64,000 nucleotides of DNA from CAVUCH01 sp963739995 (GTDB lineage: Bacteria > Acidobacteriota > Vicinamibacteria > Vicinamibacterales > JAENWD01): positions 62,001-126,000 of the forward strand of contig CAVUCH010000018.1 of assembly GCA_963739995.1 (NCBI GenBank), given 5' to 3'. The translations under genes and the position numbers were made by a program. The notes under the pieces are model-generated. The model was not told where the DNA came from. It did no database searches and saw only the letters and a list, made by a program, of their open reading frames with translations. Of this stretch, positions 53,025 to 61,130 are shown one piece after another. How positions within the stretch are numbered: position 1 is the first letter of the stretch; each line of letters starts with the position of its first letter.

Positions 53025-53477
53025 ATGTCCGATCTCCGCGAGCTCTACCAGGAAGTCATCCTGGACCACAATCGCCGGCCGCGGAACTTCCGCAGGCTGG
53101 AGTGCGCCGATCGCACCTGCGAAGGCTTCAACCCGCTCTGCGGCGACCGCTTGACGCTGTTCCTGGAATTGGACGGCGATCGCATCACGGACGTCACATT
53201 CGAGGGCACCGGGTGCGCCATCTCCCGCGCATCGGCATCGCTGATGACGGACGCCCTGAAGGGGAAGACCGTGACGGAAGCAGACGCACTGTTCGAGCGC
53301 TTCCACCGGCTGGTCACGTCTGATCCGGACGCTGCACCCGATGTCGACGGGTTGGGCAAGCTCGCCGTGTTCGCCGGCGTCCGCGAACATCCCAGCCGCA
53401 TCAAGTGCGCAACGCTCTCATGGCACACGCTCCGGGCGGCCGTGACCAGCGGCGAGACGAGGGTGTCGACGGAGTGA
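53025..53477 (+). CDS. sufU: Sulfur-transfer protein SufU
   Basis: A 150-residue SufU, the zinc-dependent sulfurtransferase that takes persulfide sulfur from SufS. It begins SDLRELYQEVILDHNRRPRN. The zinc/sulfur ligands are Cys and Asp in NPLCGDRLTLFLEL, Cys in VTFEGTGCAISRASASLM and Cys in RIKCATLSWHTL. The extra segment between these distinguishing SufU from IscU is present (TVTEADALFERFHRLVTSDP). Its presence with a SufS of matching loop type marks the operon as SufSU-type. Confidence 0.92.
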   Translation: MSDLRELYQEVILDHNRRPRNFRRLECADRTCEGFNPLCGDRLTLFLELDGDRITDVTFEGTGCAISRASASLMTDALKGKTVTEADALFERFHRLVTSDPDAAPDVDGLGKLAVFAGVREHPSRIKCATLSWHTLRAAVTSGETRVSTE

Positions 53478-53485
53478 GCCGCGTC

Positions 53486-53610
53486 ATGCAGGATGCACAA
53501 TGCACGATGCACAATGACCTCGAGACAACCTCCGCCACGTTCGACCGAAGCAACGCCGGTTCTTTTTTTCGTTGTGCATTGTGCATTCTGCATCGTGCAT
53601 TGTGCATTTG
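53486..53610. repeat. Iterated TGCACAA/TGCATTG inverted repeat between sufU and sufT
   Basis: ATGCACAATGCACGATG with neighbours (53486-53515) is the reverse complement of the TGCATCGTGCATTGTGC stretch (53575-53608). Each arm is made of three or four copies of a 7-9 base unit. A T7 run (53563-53569) lies just before the right arm. Similar in construction to the sufB-sufC spacer. Confidence 0.6.
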
Positions 53611-53626
53611 AAGCGAGTAGCCCGTC

Positions 53627-54028
53627 GTGAGACACCTCCCCGTGATCCAACCCGCCTCCTCCACCCCCACGCCTGCTGCCTCCGAGATGCGCACGGCGGG
53701 GATGGTGAACGACGCGTCGCGCCTTGGCGAGTTGCGGCCGCGCATCATTGAAGCAATCAGGACGGTGTTCGACCCGGAAATCCCGGTCAACATCCACGAT
53801 CTCGGCCTCATCTACGAGATCCTTGTCGACGAGGCGTCCGTCGTGGGGGTGCGCATGACCCTCACGGCGCCGAACTGTCCCGCCGCGCAGTGGCTGCCCG
53901 GCCAGGTCGAGCAGAAGGTGAAGGCCGTCGAGGGTGTGACGGACGTCCGCGTGGACGTGGTGTTCGAACCACCCTGGGATCGCGAGAGGATGTCGGACGC
54001 CGCGAAGCTGCAGCTCGGGATGTGGTAG
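53627..54028 (+). CDS. sufT: SufT-like DUF59/MIP18 metal-sulfur assembly factor
   Basis: A protein of up to 133 residues with one DUF59 (MIP18-like) domain. It has RIIEAIRTVFDPEIPVNIHD then LGLIYEI, and MTLTAPNCPAAQWLPGQVEQ with the conserved Cys, closing with VRVDVVFEPPWDRERMSDAA. SufT-type factors help Fe-S protein maturation under high demand. Several starts are possible: GTG 53627, ATG 53687 or ATG 53702; the first 25-30 residues are Pro/Thr-rich and probably not conserved. It ends the suf operon after the iterated-motif hairpin. Confidence 0.85.
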   Translation: MRHLPVIQPASSTPTPAASEMRTAGMVNDASRLGELRPRIIEAIRTVFDPEIPVNIHDLGLIYEILVDEASVVGVRMTLTAPNCPAAQWLPGQVEQKVKAVEGVTDVRVDVVFEPPWDRERMSDAAKLQLGMW

Positions 54029-54064
54029 CGGCGCCCCGCCTGCAGCGCGCTGCACGGCGGTGAA

Positions 54065-54096
54065 TCCACATGTGGAGTATACTCTCCACATGTGGA
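54065..54096 (+). promoter_or_regulatory. Twin palindromic operators of the toxin-antitoxin operon
   Basis: TCCACATGTGGA, a perfect 12-base palindrome, occurs at 54065-54076 and again at 54085-54096, two helical turns apart. TATACT (54078-54083), a good -10 box, lies between them, and the second copy contributes GTGGAG, the ribosome-binding site of the antitoxin. Autorepression by the antitoxin complex is the natural reading. Confidence 0.7.
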
Positions 54097-54103
54097 GCTA
54101 CCT

Positions 54104-54541
54104 ATGACACCAGCCCGTGCCACGGCCCTGCGACGCTCCGCTCCCGCCGACGTCGCCTCGGATCGGCAATCACCGGATGCACGCCGCCGCCTCTCCGGGC
54201 CCGGCATTCGGACCTTTTTCAAGATCGCCGAGGCCTGGCAGCTCTCGGGCGACGAGCAGCGAGGTCTGCTCGGCTGGCCCGCCGCCTCCACGTTCTACAA
54301 GTACCGCGCCGGCGACGTCGGCGTGCTGTCGTTCGACACGCTGACGCGGCTGTCGCTCGTCCTCGGCATCTACAAGGCGCTGCACGTCCTCTACCCGGAC
54401 CCGCCGCTCGCCGACCGGTGGGTCCGGCTGCCCAATGCGCACCCGATCTTCGGCGGGCGTCCCGCGCTCGCGCTCATGACGGACGGGGGAATGGACGGGC
54501 TGCACCAGGTGCGGCGGCTGCTCGACGGCCGACGCGGGTGA
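54104..54541 (+). CDS. Antitoxin of the Xre/MbcA/ParS family
   Basis: A 145-residue antitoxin, probably from the ATG at 54104 with GGAG six bases upstream. The N-terminal half carries an Xre-like helix-turn-helix region (FFKIAEAWQLSGDEQRGLLG, FYKYRAGDVGVLSFDTLTRL). The C-terminal half is the toxin-binding domain (DUF2384): DRWVRLPNAHPIFGGRPALA, LMTDGGMDGLHQVRRLLDG. It neutralises the RES toxin encoded by the next gene and should bind the twin palindromes in front of it. The stop overlaps the toxin start by four bases. Confidence 0.88.
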   Translation: MTPARATALRRSAPADVASDRQSPDARRRLSGPGIRTFFKIAEAWQLSGDEQRGLLGWPAASTFYKYRAGDVGVLSFDTLTRLSLVLGIYKALHVLYPDPPLADRWVRLPNAHPIFGGRPALALMTDGGMDGLHQVRRLLDGRRG

Positions 54542-55236
54542 TCCCCTCGCCTGGCCAGGTCCGCCTGCGTCGCAGGGTCACGCACCGGCTGATCGCGTCG
54601 CGGTACCCCTCGGCGGGCATCCTCGACCGGGTCGCCAGCCCGGCGGATCTCGAGGCCGTCTTCGAGCTCGAGGGCTGGACCAACGACCGGATCACGACGG
54701 AGCTCGGCATCCTGCTGCGCATCCCCCGCGACGAATGGGCGGTCGGCACTCCGCTGTCGTCGGTGGTGATGGCAGCGTTCTGCCATCCCCGCGTTGGCGG
54801 CGGCCGGTTCAACGACGAGGCGCGCGGGGCCTGGTACGCATCGTTCAGCCTCGACACCGCGCACGCCGAGGTGGCATATCATCGCGGGCGAGAGTTGGCG
54901 GAGGTCGGGGTGACGGACGCCCGCATGGAGATGCGGGAATATATAACCGAGACCAGCGGCCTCTACCACGACATCCGCACCGACCGGCGCGAGTATCGCC
55001 CGCTCTACGACCCGGAGAGCTACGCCGCATCGCAGCGCATTGGCGTGGACCTGCTCGCCGCGGGATCAAACGGCATCGTGTACCGCTCCGTCCGCCGGGA
55101 GGGCGGAACCTGCCTCGCCTGCTTCCGTCCCCGACTGCTCGCCCGCGTCCGGGTTGCCGGCCACTACGAGTACCGATGGAGCGGGAGCGGCGCCCCCGCG
55201 ATCCGGCGGGTCAACGCACCGCAGGACGACCTCTAA
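54538..55236 (+). CDS. RES-domain toxin (NAD+-degrading type)
   Basis: A 232-residue RES-family toxin; characterised relatives (MbcT, Res) degrade NAD+. Family residues are visible: Arg in TLRRR-like start VRLRRRVTHRLIASRYP, GGGRFNDEARGAWYASFSLD with the conserved Arg and Tyr, TAHAEVAYHRG (Glu), and the C-terminal NGIVYRSVRREGGTCLACF with the Ser/Arg pair. The N-terminal 60 residues before GGGRF are longer than in minimal RES domains. The start is GTG 54538, within GTGA, overlapping the antitoxin stop. Confidence 0.88.
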   Translation: MIPSPGQVRLRRRVTHRLIASRYPSAGILDRVASPADLEAVFELEGWTNDRITTELGILLRIPRDEWAVGTPLSSVVMAAFCHPRVGGGRFNDEARGAWYASFSLDTAHAEVAYHRGRELAEVGVTDARMEMREYITETSGLYHDIRTDRREYRPLYDPESYAASQRIGVDLLAAGSNGIVYRSVRREGGTCLACFRPRLLARVRVAGHYEYRWSGSGAPAIRRVNAPQDDL

Positions 55237-55326
55237 GCCGCCAGACAATCAGCTCATCACTACCGCTGCATACACGTACGCAACGAGCGGCACGGGGCTT
55301 GGGTACTCAGACGTCGAGGAGAGCCG

Positions 55327-55782
55327 ATGTCCATCGCCGTCGTCAGCCGTGTATCGCGTTACCCATCGGACTCCGTCGACCGCCAGATTGCGGGCGAAGC
55401 CATGGAGCGGTTGTCCCGCTGCGCGTGCAGGAACGCACTCGTCGCGAGGCAGTTGAGCAACCTGCAGCGCGAGTGGGATCTCGAGCGCGCCCTGCAGACA
55501 TGGTTCGCATCCGTCGTTCTGACCGGCGTCACGCTCGCGGCGACGCGCAATCGCCGCTGGATGGCGCTGCCCGCCGTGGCGGCCGGCTTCATGCTGCAGC
55601 ACGCCGTCCAGGGCTGGTGCCCGCCCCTGCCCCTCTTCCGCCGCCTCGGCTTCAGAACACACGCGGAGATCGCCCGCGAGCGGTACGCGCTCAAGGGCAT
55701 GCGGGGAGATTTCGCAGGCCTGGGCCTGGATCGCGGCGCCGGATGCGCGCAGCGAGCCTACGACGCCGCACGGCCACGCTGA
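55327..55782 (+). CDS. DUF2892 (YgaP-type) membrane protein
   Basis: A 151-residue protein with about 60 residues before a DUF2892-like membrane region: ALQTWFASVVLTGVTLAATR and WMALPAVAAGFMLQHAVQGW, then CPPLPLFRRLGFRTHAEIAR and ERYALKGMRGDF. The CPPLPLFRRLG motif after the second helix is the hallmark of the YgaP transmembrane domain family, often linked to sulfur-transfer rhodanese proteins. Here no rhodanese domain is fused. Function unknown. The first part resembles a short regulatory or substrate-binding segment. Confidence 0.75.
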   Translation: MSIAVVSRVSRYPSDSVDRQIAGEAMERLSRCACRNALVARQLSNLQREWDLERALQTWFASVVLTGVTLAATRNRRWMALPAVAAGFMLQHAVQGWCPPLPLFRRLGFRTHAEIARERYALKGMRGDFAGLGLDRGAGCAQRAYDAARPR

Positions 55783-55999
55783 CGCGCGGTTGCGGTCCTG
55801 CGGTGCTCGTGATAAGACCACGCGACAGGGTCGCGGCGACGGAGGCCCGCGTCCCTGACGAGTGGGTCGAGTTGCCGTACGCCTGATTCTGCTTCACAGC
55901 GATCATCAGACCTCACCGACAGGCACCTCTCGCGAAGCCTCATTTCCGGTCGCCGTGCGGAAGCCTGATACGGCCTCGCGGTCAATCGAAGGAGCCCGC

Positions 56000-56797
56000 A
56001 TGAAGCCAGCCACCGTATTCCTGGGCGAAATGACGAACCCCGAGGTCGAGGAATTCCTGAAGGACCATCACACCGTCATCGTGCCGGTCGGCGCGACCGA
56101 GCAGCATGGGCCGCATCTCGCGCTCATGACCGACGTGCTCATTCCCCAGGAGATCGCGCGCCGCGTGGCGCCTACCGTTGGCGCGGTGGTGGCACCGCCC
56201 GTGAACTATGCGCTGTCGTACCCGCACGTCGGCTTCATGGGCCTGGTGCACATCAGCGTCTCCACGTTCATGTCGCTGCTGGAAGATCTCTGCCTCTCGT
56301 TTGCCGCTTCGGGGTTCAAGCGCATCGTCTTTCTGAACGGCCATTACGACAACACCTACGCCATCGCATATGCCTGCGCGAACGCCGCGTACAAGATGAC
56401 CAGGGATGTGCGGGCGTTTCCCGTGAACTACTGGGACGGGATCCCGCCGGAGGTCGCCGCGCAGTACTCCGGGCTGTCGAAAGGGCTGCACGCACACGCG
56501 GCGGAGACGGCGGCCATCCTGGCAATCAACCCCGATCTGGTCGACCTGGACGAGGCGAACTGCGAGTTCCCGCCGTTCCCGGAGTTCACGGTGAACAGCA
56601 TGGCGGTGCACACGGCCTTCTTCTTCTCCGCGCCGGGCTCGGTCCACGCGGCAACGCGCTCGGGCACGTGGGGCGAGGCCCGCGGCGCAACGGCGGACAT
56701 GGGCGAGACCTACCTGCAGATTTGCGTGCAGTCCACGCTGGCCGTGCTCGACAACATCGAGCGCACGTTCGCGGCCATGCCCGGGCGCCGGTCGTGA
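56000..56797 (+). CDS. Creatininase-family amidohydrolase
   Basis: A 265-residue protein of the creatininase/MftE superfamily. Metal ligands are seen in VIVPVGATEQHGPHLALMTD (Glu, His and Asp) and IVFLNGHYDNTYAIAYACAN (His), with Glu in HAHAAETAAILAINPDLVD. Relatives include creatininase, amidohydrolases of riboflavin or guanine derivatives, and the MftE peptidase. The substrate is unresolved. The ATG at 56000 has GAAGGAGCC upstream; in-frame sequence further up is not conserved. It stands alone. Confidence 0.87.
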   Translation: MKPATVFLGEMTNPEVEEFLKDHHTVIVPVGATEQHGPHLALMTDVLIPQEIARRVAPTVGAVVAPPVNYALSYPHVGFMGLVHISVSTFMSLLEDLCLSFAASGFKRIVFLNGHYDNTYAIAYACANAAYKMTRDVRAFPVNYWDGIPPEVAAQYSGLSKGLHAHAAETAAILAINPDLVDLDEANCEFPPFPEFTVNSMAVHTAFFFSAPGSVHAATRSGTWGEARGATADMGETYLQICVQSTLAVLDNIERTFAAMPGRRS

Positions 56798-56877
56798 TAC
56801 CACTCCAGGTCAACCTGTAGGGTGGCGGTTGGATCGTGACGAAGTGAGCGTCCTGTTCTGAGTGCACGAGAGCACTG

Positions 56878-57921
56878 ATGGCCCGCCGCACCGCCTCGCC
56901 CGCACCCCCCGGTGGAGACGACGACCTGGCGGCGTTGTATCGGGGGCCGCTCGCCGAATTCATCGACGCCCGCAACCGGCTGGTCACGCGCCTGCGACAG
57001 GCCGGCAAAACCGAGGAGAGCGCACGCGTCAAGGCCCTGCCAAAGCCCAGTGCGCCGGCCTGGGCGCTCAACCAGGTGTACTGGCACGCGCGGAAGGAGT
57101 ACGAGCGGTTGATTGCCGCCGGGGATCGCTTGCGGGCACTCCAGCAGCAGATGCTCGGCGGGCGCCAGGCCGACCCGCGCGAGGCCATGCAGGAGCGGCA
57201 GGCGAGCGTGCGTCAGGTTGTCGATCGCGCCGCGCGCTTCCTGGCCGACGCCGGACAACCTGTGACCGACGCCACGCGGCAGCGGCTGAACGTGACGGCC
57301 GATGCCCTGGCGACATGGGGCAGTCAGCCGCAGGGTTACATCCATGGGCAACTCGATCGGGATGTGGATCCGCCCGGCTTCGCGGCGCTGGCGGCGCTCG
57401 GCCCACCTGCGTTACGGCTCGTCAAGTCGGGGAGAGGCGCGGCCGAACTCCAAACCCCGGCTCCGGCGGAGCCGGCGCCTCCGCGATCCAGGCCGACGCC
57501 CGCTGACAAAGCGGCTCCGCCTGCCAGCAAGCGCACTCCAGAGCCCACGGCCGCGGAAAAGGCTGCCGCAAAACGCGCGGCCGAACAGGCTGCGCAGGAA
57601 GCTGCGCGTGCAGGGCAAGCGGAGCACAGGCGCCTCGCTCGGGCGCTACAGGACGCCGAGCGCGAGGTCCGCGTCCAGGCCGCGGCGCGAGACCGCGCGG
57701 CGAACGCACTGTCAGGGGCGGCGGCCGGCGTCCAGACCACGACGCAGGAGATCGCCTCGCTCGAGCGGCAGTTGGCGGCCCTGCGCACCCGTCTCGCGAG
57801 CGCAGAGAGCGCGCTCCGGGACGCCCAGGCCGCTGCGAACGAAAGCGATCGGGCACACGCCGACGCCGACGAGACTGCCGCACGCGCCCGCCGTGATTTG
57901 GAACAGCTGGAGAAGAGTTGA
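56878..57921 (+). CDS. Coiled-coil protein of unknown function
   Basis: A 347-residue soluble protein. The N-terminal 180 residues are a helical domain with the PSAPAWALNQVYWHARKEYE motif, seen in a poorly known bacterial family. The centre is Pro/Ala/Lys-rich (about 190-235). The C-terminal 110 residues form a long coiled coil (AKRAAEQAAQEAARAGQAEH, EIASLERQLAALRTRLASAE, ALRDAQAAANESDRAHADAD). No signal peptide or membrane helix. A 17-bp inverted repeat follows 19 bases after the stop. It is not in an obvious operon. Confidence 0.72.
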   Translation: MARRTASPAPPGGDDDLAALYRGPLAEFIDARNRLVTRLRQAGKTEESARVKALPKPSAPAWALNQVYWHARKEYERLIAAGDRLRALQQQMLGGRQADPREAMQERQASVRQVVDRAARFLADAGQPVTDATRQRLNVTADALATWGSQPQGYIHGQLDRDVDPPGFAALAALGPPALRLVKSGRGAAELQTPAPAEPAPPRSRPTPADKAAPPASKRTPEPTAAEKAAAKRAAEQAAQEAARAGQAEHRRLARALQDAEREVRVQAAARDRAANALSGAAAGVQTTTQEIASLERQLAALRTRLASAESALRDAQAAANESDRAHADADETAARARRDLEQLEKS

Positions 57922-57939
57922 CGGGACGACGCTCGGCTC

Positions 57940-58012
57940 CAGGCGGCAGACTACGGGCTGATGCCGGTCGAGTGGGCGAAGTCCATCGGGCCGCGCCGTA
58001 GTCTGCCGCCTG
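57940..58012 (+). terminator. 17-bp perfect inverted repeat after the coiled-coil gene
   Basis: CAGGCGGCAGACTACGG (57940-57956) and CCGTAGTCTGCCGCCTG (57996-58012) are exact reverse complements, with a 39-base loop. The arm shares AGACTAC and CAGG with the iterated spacer near 46990. Terminator function is plausible from position, though no T-run follows. Confidence 0.5.
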
Positions 58013-58081
58013 ATGTCGCATCAGGGGCAGCCGGTACCCGTGCGCTGGCCCCGCTTGCGCAATCCGCATTAACATCCGCCC

Positions 58082-58822
58082 ATGCACGTGGACCTGCTGG
58101 CCTTCGGCCCGCATCCAGACGACATCGAGATCGGGATGGCTGGCACGGTCGCGAAGCACGCGGCGCTCGGGGCCCGTGTGGGCCTGTGCGATCTCACCCG
58201 CGGCGAGCTCGGCAGCAACGGCACACCGGACGAGCGCGTGAAGGAAGCCGAGGCGGCCGGGCGGGTGCTGGATGCAACGTGGCGCGTGAACCTGGGCCTC
58301 CCGGACGGTGGGCTCTCGGCGACCCGGGACCATGTCACGGCAGTGGCGGAATTGATCCGGCGGGCCCAGCCAAGCATTGTCGCGATCCCGCACGTCAGGG
58401 ATCGCCATCCGGATCACGGGGCCGCGCATCACCTCCTGGTGCGCGCCATCTTCGATGCGGGGCTGCGACGCTTTCCCGCCAGCGGCGACCCGTGGCGTGC
58501 ACGCGCGGTGTGCAGCTACTTCATCAACGATCACGACGTGCCCTCCTTCGTGGTCGACGTGTCGGAGTTCTACGAGCGGAAGCGTGAGGCGCTTGCGTGC
58601 TATCGCTCGCAGTTCGGGACCCACTCCCCCGGTGCGGTCGCGACCCGGCTGACGTCCCCGCTTTTCGCACAGCTCGTCGACAGCCGCGACTCGCAGTTCG
58701 GCGCTCGCGCGGACGTTCGCTGGGCCGAAGGGTTCGTCGTCCAGCAGCCGCTCCGCCTGGATCACCTCTTCGCGGCATTCGAGCTCGACGTGCCATCGCG
58801 GCCGGCGCGGGCGTCCTCGTGA
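58082..58822 (+). CDS. bshB1: Bacillithiol biosynthesis deacetylase BshB1
   Basis: A 246-residue PIG-L-family zinc deacetylase that removes the acetyl group from GlcNAc-malate to give GlcN-malate in bacillithiol synthesis. The motifs are LLAFGPHPDDIEIGMAGTVA (HPDD zinc/catalytic), DLTRGELGSNGTPDERVKEA, NLGLPDGGLSATRD and the His cluster of IPHVRDRHPDHGAAHHLLVR. The SNGTPDER segment is typical of BshB1. The stop overlaps the bshA start (GTGA), which supports the assignment. Confidence 0.92.
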   Translation: MHVDLLAFGPHPDDIEIGMAGTVAKHAALGARVGLCDLTRGELGSNGTPDERVKEAEAAGRVLDATWRVNLGLPDGGLSATRDHVTAVAELIRRAQPSIVAIPHVRDRHPDHGAAHHLLVRAIFDAGLRRFPASGDPWRARAVCSYFINDHDVPSFVVDVSEFYERKREALACYRSQFGTHSPGAVATRLTSPLFAQLVDSRDSQFGARADVRWAEGFVVQQPLRLDHLFAAFELDVPSRPARASS

Positions 58823-59964
58823 ACGTCGGGATCGTCTGCTACGCGTCCGTCGGCGGCAGCGGCGTCGTGGCGACGGAACTGGCGAGCGCCCTGGCCGACC
58901 GCGGCCATGAGGTGCACGTCCTCAGCAGCGAAATGCCGTTCCGGCTGCGCGACGAGCCGCGCCTGACGTTCCATCGCGTCGAGACGCCCGCCTACCCGCT
59001 GTTCCGCGAGCCGCAGTACGTCCTCTCGCTCGCCAACAAGATCGTGCAGGTCTCGCGCGCGCAGGCGCTGGACATCGTGCACGCCCACTACGCCATCCCG
59101 CACGCGGCGGCGGCGTACCTCGCCCGCCAGATCATCGCCGACACGCATCGGCCGGTGCCGGGCATCATCACCACGCTGCACGGTACGGACATCACGATCG
59201 TCGGGAGCGATCCGAGCTATACCGAGACCGTGGCCTACTGCATCGGGCAGTCCGACGTGGTGACGGCCGTGTCCGAGAGCCTGCGGGCCGAGACCTACCG
59301 CGCGCTCGGCGTCAAGATGCCGATCGAGGTCCTCCCGAATTTCCTCGACTGCGACCGCCACCGACGACGGCCGTCCACCGAACTGCGCGAGCAGCTGCTG
59401 CGCGGATCCGATCACCTGATCGTTCACATGTCGAACTTCCGCCCGGTGAAGCGCGTGGATGCCGTGGTGGAAATCTTCCGGCGCATGCGCGGACGCGTCA
59501 ACGCCCGCCTGCTGCTGGTCGGGGATGGTCCCGACGCGCACCTCGCACAGGAGCGGCTGACGTCGGCGGGGTTGATGGGCCAGGCCGAATTCCTCGGCGA
59601 GCAACTCGACATCGTCGCGCTGCTCTCGGTTGCCGATCTGTTCCTGCTGCCATCATCCCAGGAGAGCTTCGGCCTGGCGGCCCTCGAGGCGATGGCGTGC
59701 GAGGTGCCGGTGATCGCATCCGCCGTCGGCGGGCTGCCGGAAGTCATCCAGCACGGAGAAACAGGATTCCTCTATGCGCCTGAAGACTTGCAGGCAATGG
59801 CCGACAGCGGGGTGCGCCTGCTGCAGGATGCCGAGCTGCATGCCCGGATCGCACGCACCGCGCGCGCGGTAGTGGCCGAGCGCTTCTGCACAGGCGCTGT
59901 CGTGCCGCTGTACGAGGCCTGCTACCGCGGGCTGCTCGCGAAGATGGGCCGGCTCGGCGTGTAG
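58819..59964 (+). CDS. bshA: N-acetyl-glucosaminyl L-malate synthase BshA
   Basis: A 381-residue GT4 glycosyltransferase that joins UDP-GlcNAc and L-malate in the first bacillithiol step. It begins NVGIVCYASVGGSGVVATEL (GGSG loop). It continues FHRVETPAYPLFREPQYVLS, DIVHAHYAIPHAAAAYLA, TTLHGTDITIVGSDPSYTET, VHMSNFRPVKRVDAVVEIF and PSSQESFGLAALEAMACEVP (E-x7-E). The combination with bshB1 in an overlapping pair is diagnostic. bshC is not in the window. The gene converges with the lipid kinase across a 146-bp palindromic element. Confidence 0.94.
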   Translation: MNVGIVCYASVGGSGVVATELASALADRGHEVHVLSSEMPFRLRDEPRLTFHRVETPAYPLFREPQYVLSLANKIVQVSRAQALDIVHAHYAIPHAAAAYLARQIIADTHRPVPGIITTLHGTDITIVGSDPSYTETVAYCIGQSDVVTAVSESLRAETYRALGVKMPIEVLPNFLDCDRHRRRPSTELREQLLRGSDHLIVHMSNFRPVKRVDAVVEIFRRMRGRVNARLLLVGDGPDAHLAQERLTSAGLMGQAEFLGEQLDIVALLSVADLFLLPSSQESFGLAALEAMACEVPVIASAVGGLPEVIQHGETGFLYAPEDLQAMADSGVRLLQDAELHARIARTARAVVAERFCTGAVVPLYEACYRGLLAKMGRLGV

Positions 59965-59970
59965 TGCCGC

Positions 59971-60116
59971 GTCTCGGCTGAAGGAGGAGTGGAATTTCGG
60001 AGCCCGGCGCCCGACTGGCAAGACGCGACGGCGAGAATACCCGGAGTATTCGACCGAGGAGCAACGCTGCCAGCCGGGATGCCCTGCCCGTAAGCCGCTG
60101 CTCCTTCAGCCGAGAC
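59971..60116. repeat. Palindromic element, copy B, with 16-bp perfect terminal inverted repeats
   Basis: GTCTCGGCTGAAGGAG (59971-59986) and CTCCTTCAGCCGAGAC (60101-60116) are exact reverse complements. The interior 60013-60085 matches copy A (6329-6400, opposite strand). It includes GAATACCCGGAGTATTC, a near-perfect palindrome, and GGAGCAACGCTGCCAGCC. The element fills the gap between convergent bshA and the lipid kinase, so it may also end both transcripts. Confidence 0.7.
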
Positions 60117-60127
60117 ACGCCACTATG

Positions 60128-61057
60128 TCAGCCGAGCACGTCCACGGCTTTCGGACGCACGTCAACCGAGAAGCGGCGGGCGGTCTCGAACACCTCCCCG
60201 TCGGCTGCGAAGCGCACCGTCTCGGCGCACTCGATCATGGCGCTGCGGGCGCGAAACACCAGCAGCGCGCCCTCGGGCACCCGACGGCTGCCCCGCAGGC
60301 AGGCCAGATTGAGCGCCAGCCGCACGCGCCAGTCCTGTGGCACCACGCAGACTTCGCATTCCCCATCGTTGCTGGACGAGGCGACCGGCAGCCGCAGCCC
60401 TGCGCCGAGCAGGGGCTGGTTTGCCACGAATACCGCATGGCACGCGCCTTCCCATCGCCACGGTCCCCCGCGCCCGCGCCCCTCGACCACCACACACGTG
60501 GTCGTCCTGGGGGTCAGCGCGATCTGGGCGGCGGCTGCGAGGATGTAGGCGTGCGAACCGAGCGCGCGGACGATCGGTCGAAAGGCGGAGCCATGCCGCC
60601 CGGCTCGTCCCACGAGCGCGCTCGTGTCCGCAACCAGCCCGAGGCCGCCGACCGTTGCGAATCGATGACCGTTCACCTCGACGAGATCGAGGGCCGTCGC
60701 GGTGCCGGATGCAATCCGGCGGGCGGCCGCGAGCGGGTCAGGCGGAAGCCCCACGCATCGCGCAAAGTCATTGCCGCTCCCGACAGGCAGCACACCGAGG
60801 CAGACACGAAGGCCGTTGACAGCGTTGAGCACGCGGTTGACCGTGCCATCCCCGCCCGCGACGATGATGGTTCGCCCGTCGGCGGCTGCCGCGCGCGCGT
60901 CGTCCGCCAGGATCGCGGCGGTCACAGACGTGCGCACCTCCAGCTCGCCTCGCCTCGCGAGGATGCCCGGCACCTCGGGCCATCGGTCGAGCACGTGCCC
61001 GGCGCCTGCCGAAGGATTCACCAGCAGCGTTACGAGTTCAGGCACGGACGTTCCCAC
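60128..61057 (-). CDS. Diacylglycerol/lipid kinase (DagK/YegS type)
   Basis: A 309-residue diacylglycerol-kinase catalytic-domain protein. ATP-binding and catalytic motifs are TLLVNPSAGAGHVLDRWPEV, TIIVAGGDGTVNRVLNAVNG (GGDGT) and LGVLPVGSGNDFARCVGLPP, with the C-terminal ECAETVRFAADGEVFETARR holding the conserved DGE. It phosphorylates diacylglycerol or a related lipid at the membrane, for recycling or glycolipid work. It converges with bshA and is divergent from the RNA methyltransferase, with about 70 bases between their starts. Confidence 0.88.
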   Translation of the reverse strand: MGTSVPELVTLLVNPSAGAGHVLDRWPEVPGILARRGELEVRTSVTAAILADDARAAAADGRTIIVAGGDGTVNRVLNAVNGLRVCLGVLPVGSGNDFARCVGLPPDPLAAARRIASGTATALDLVEVNGHRFATVGGLGLVADTSALVGRAGRHGSAFRPIVRALGSHAYILAAAAQIALTPRTTTCVVVEGRGRGGPWRWEGACHAVFVANQPLLGAGLRLPVASSSNDGECEVCVVPQDWRVRLALNLACLRGSRRVPEGALLVFRARSAMIECAETVRFAADGEVFETARRFSVDVRPKAVDVLG

Positions 61058-61130
61058 CTTCTCGGAGCCATCTCACCGTTTGACGAGCGCGCGCGGCGTA
61101 TCATCCCACCTGGATCGCTTCGCCGCACAC

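Noticed and set aside
60702..61130. Upstream extension of the TrmH-type gene to 455 residues
   Set aside because: It would overlap the lipid kinase on the other strand entirely as shadow sequence; the conserved protein begins at the ATG at 61131.
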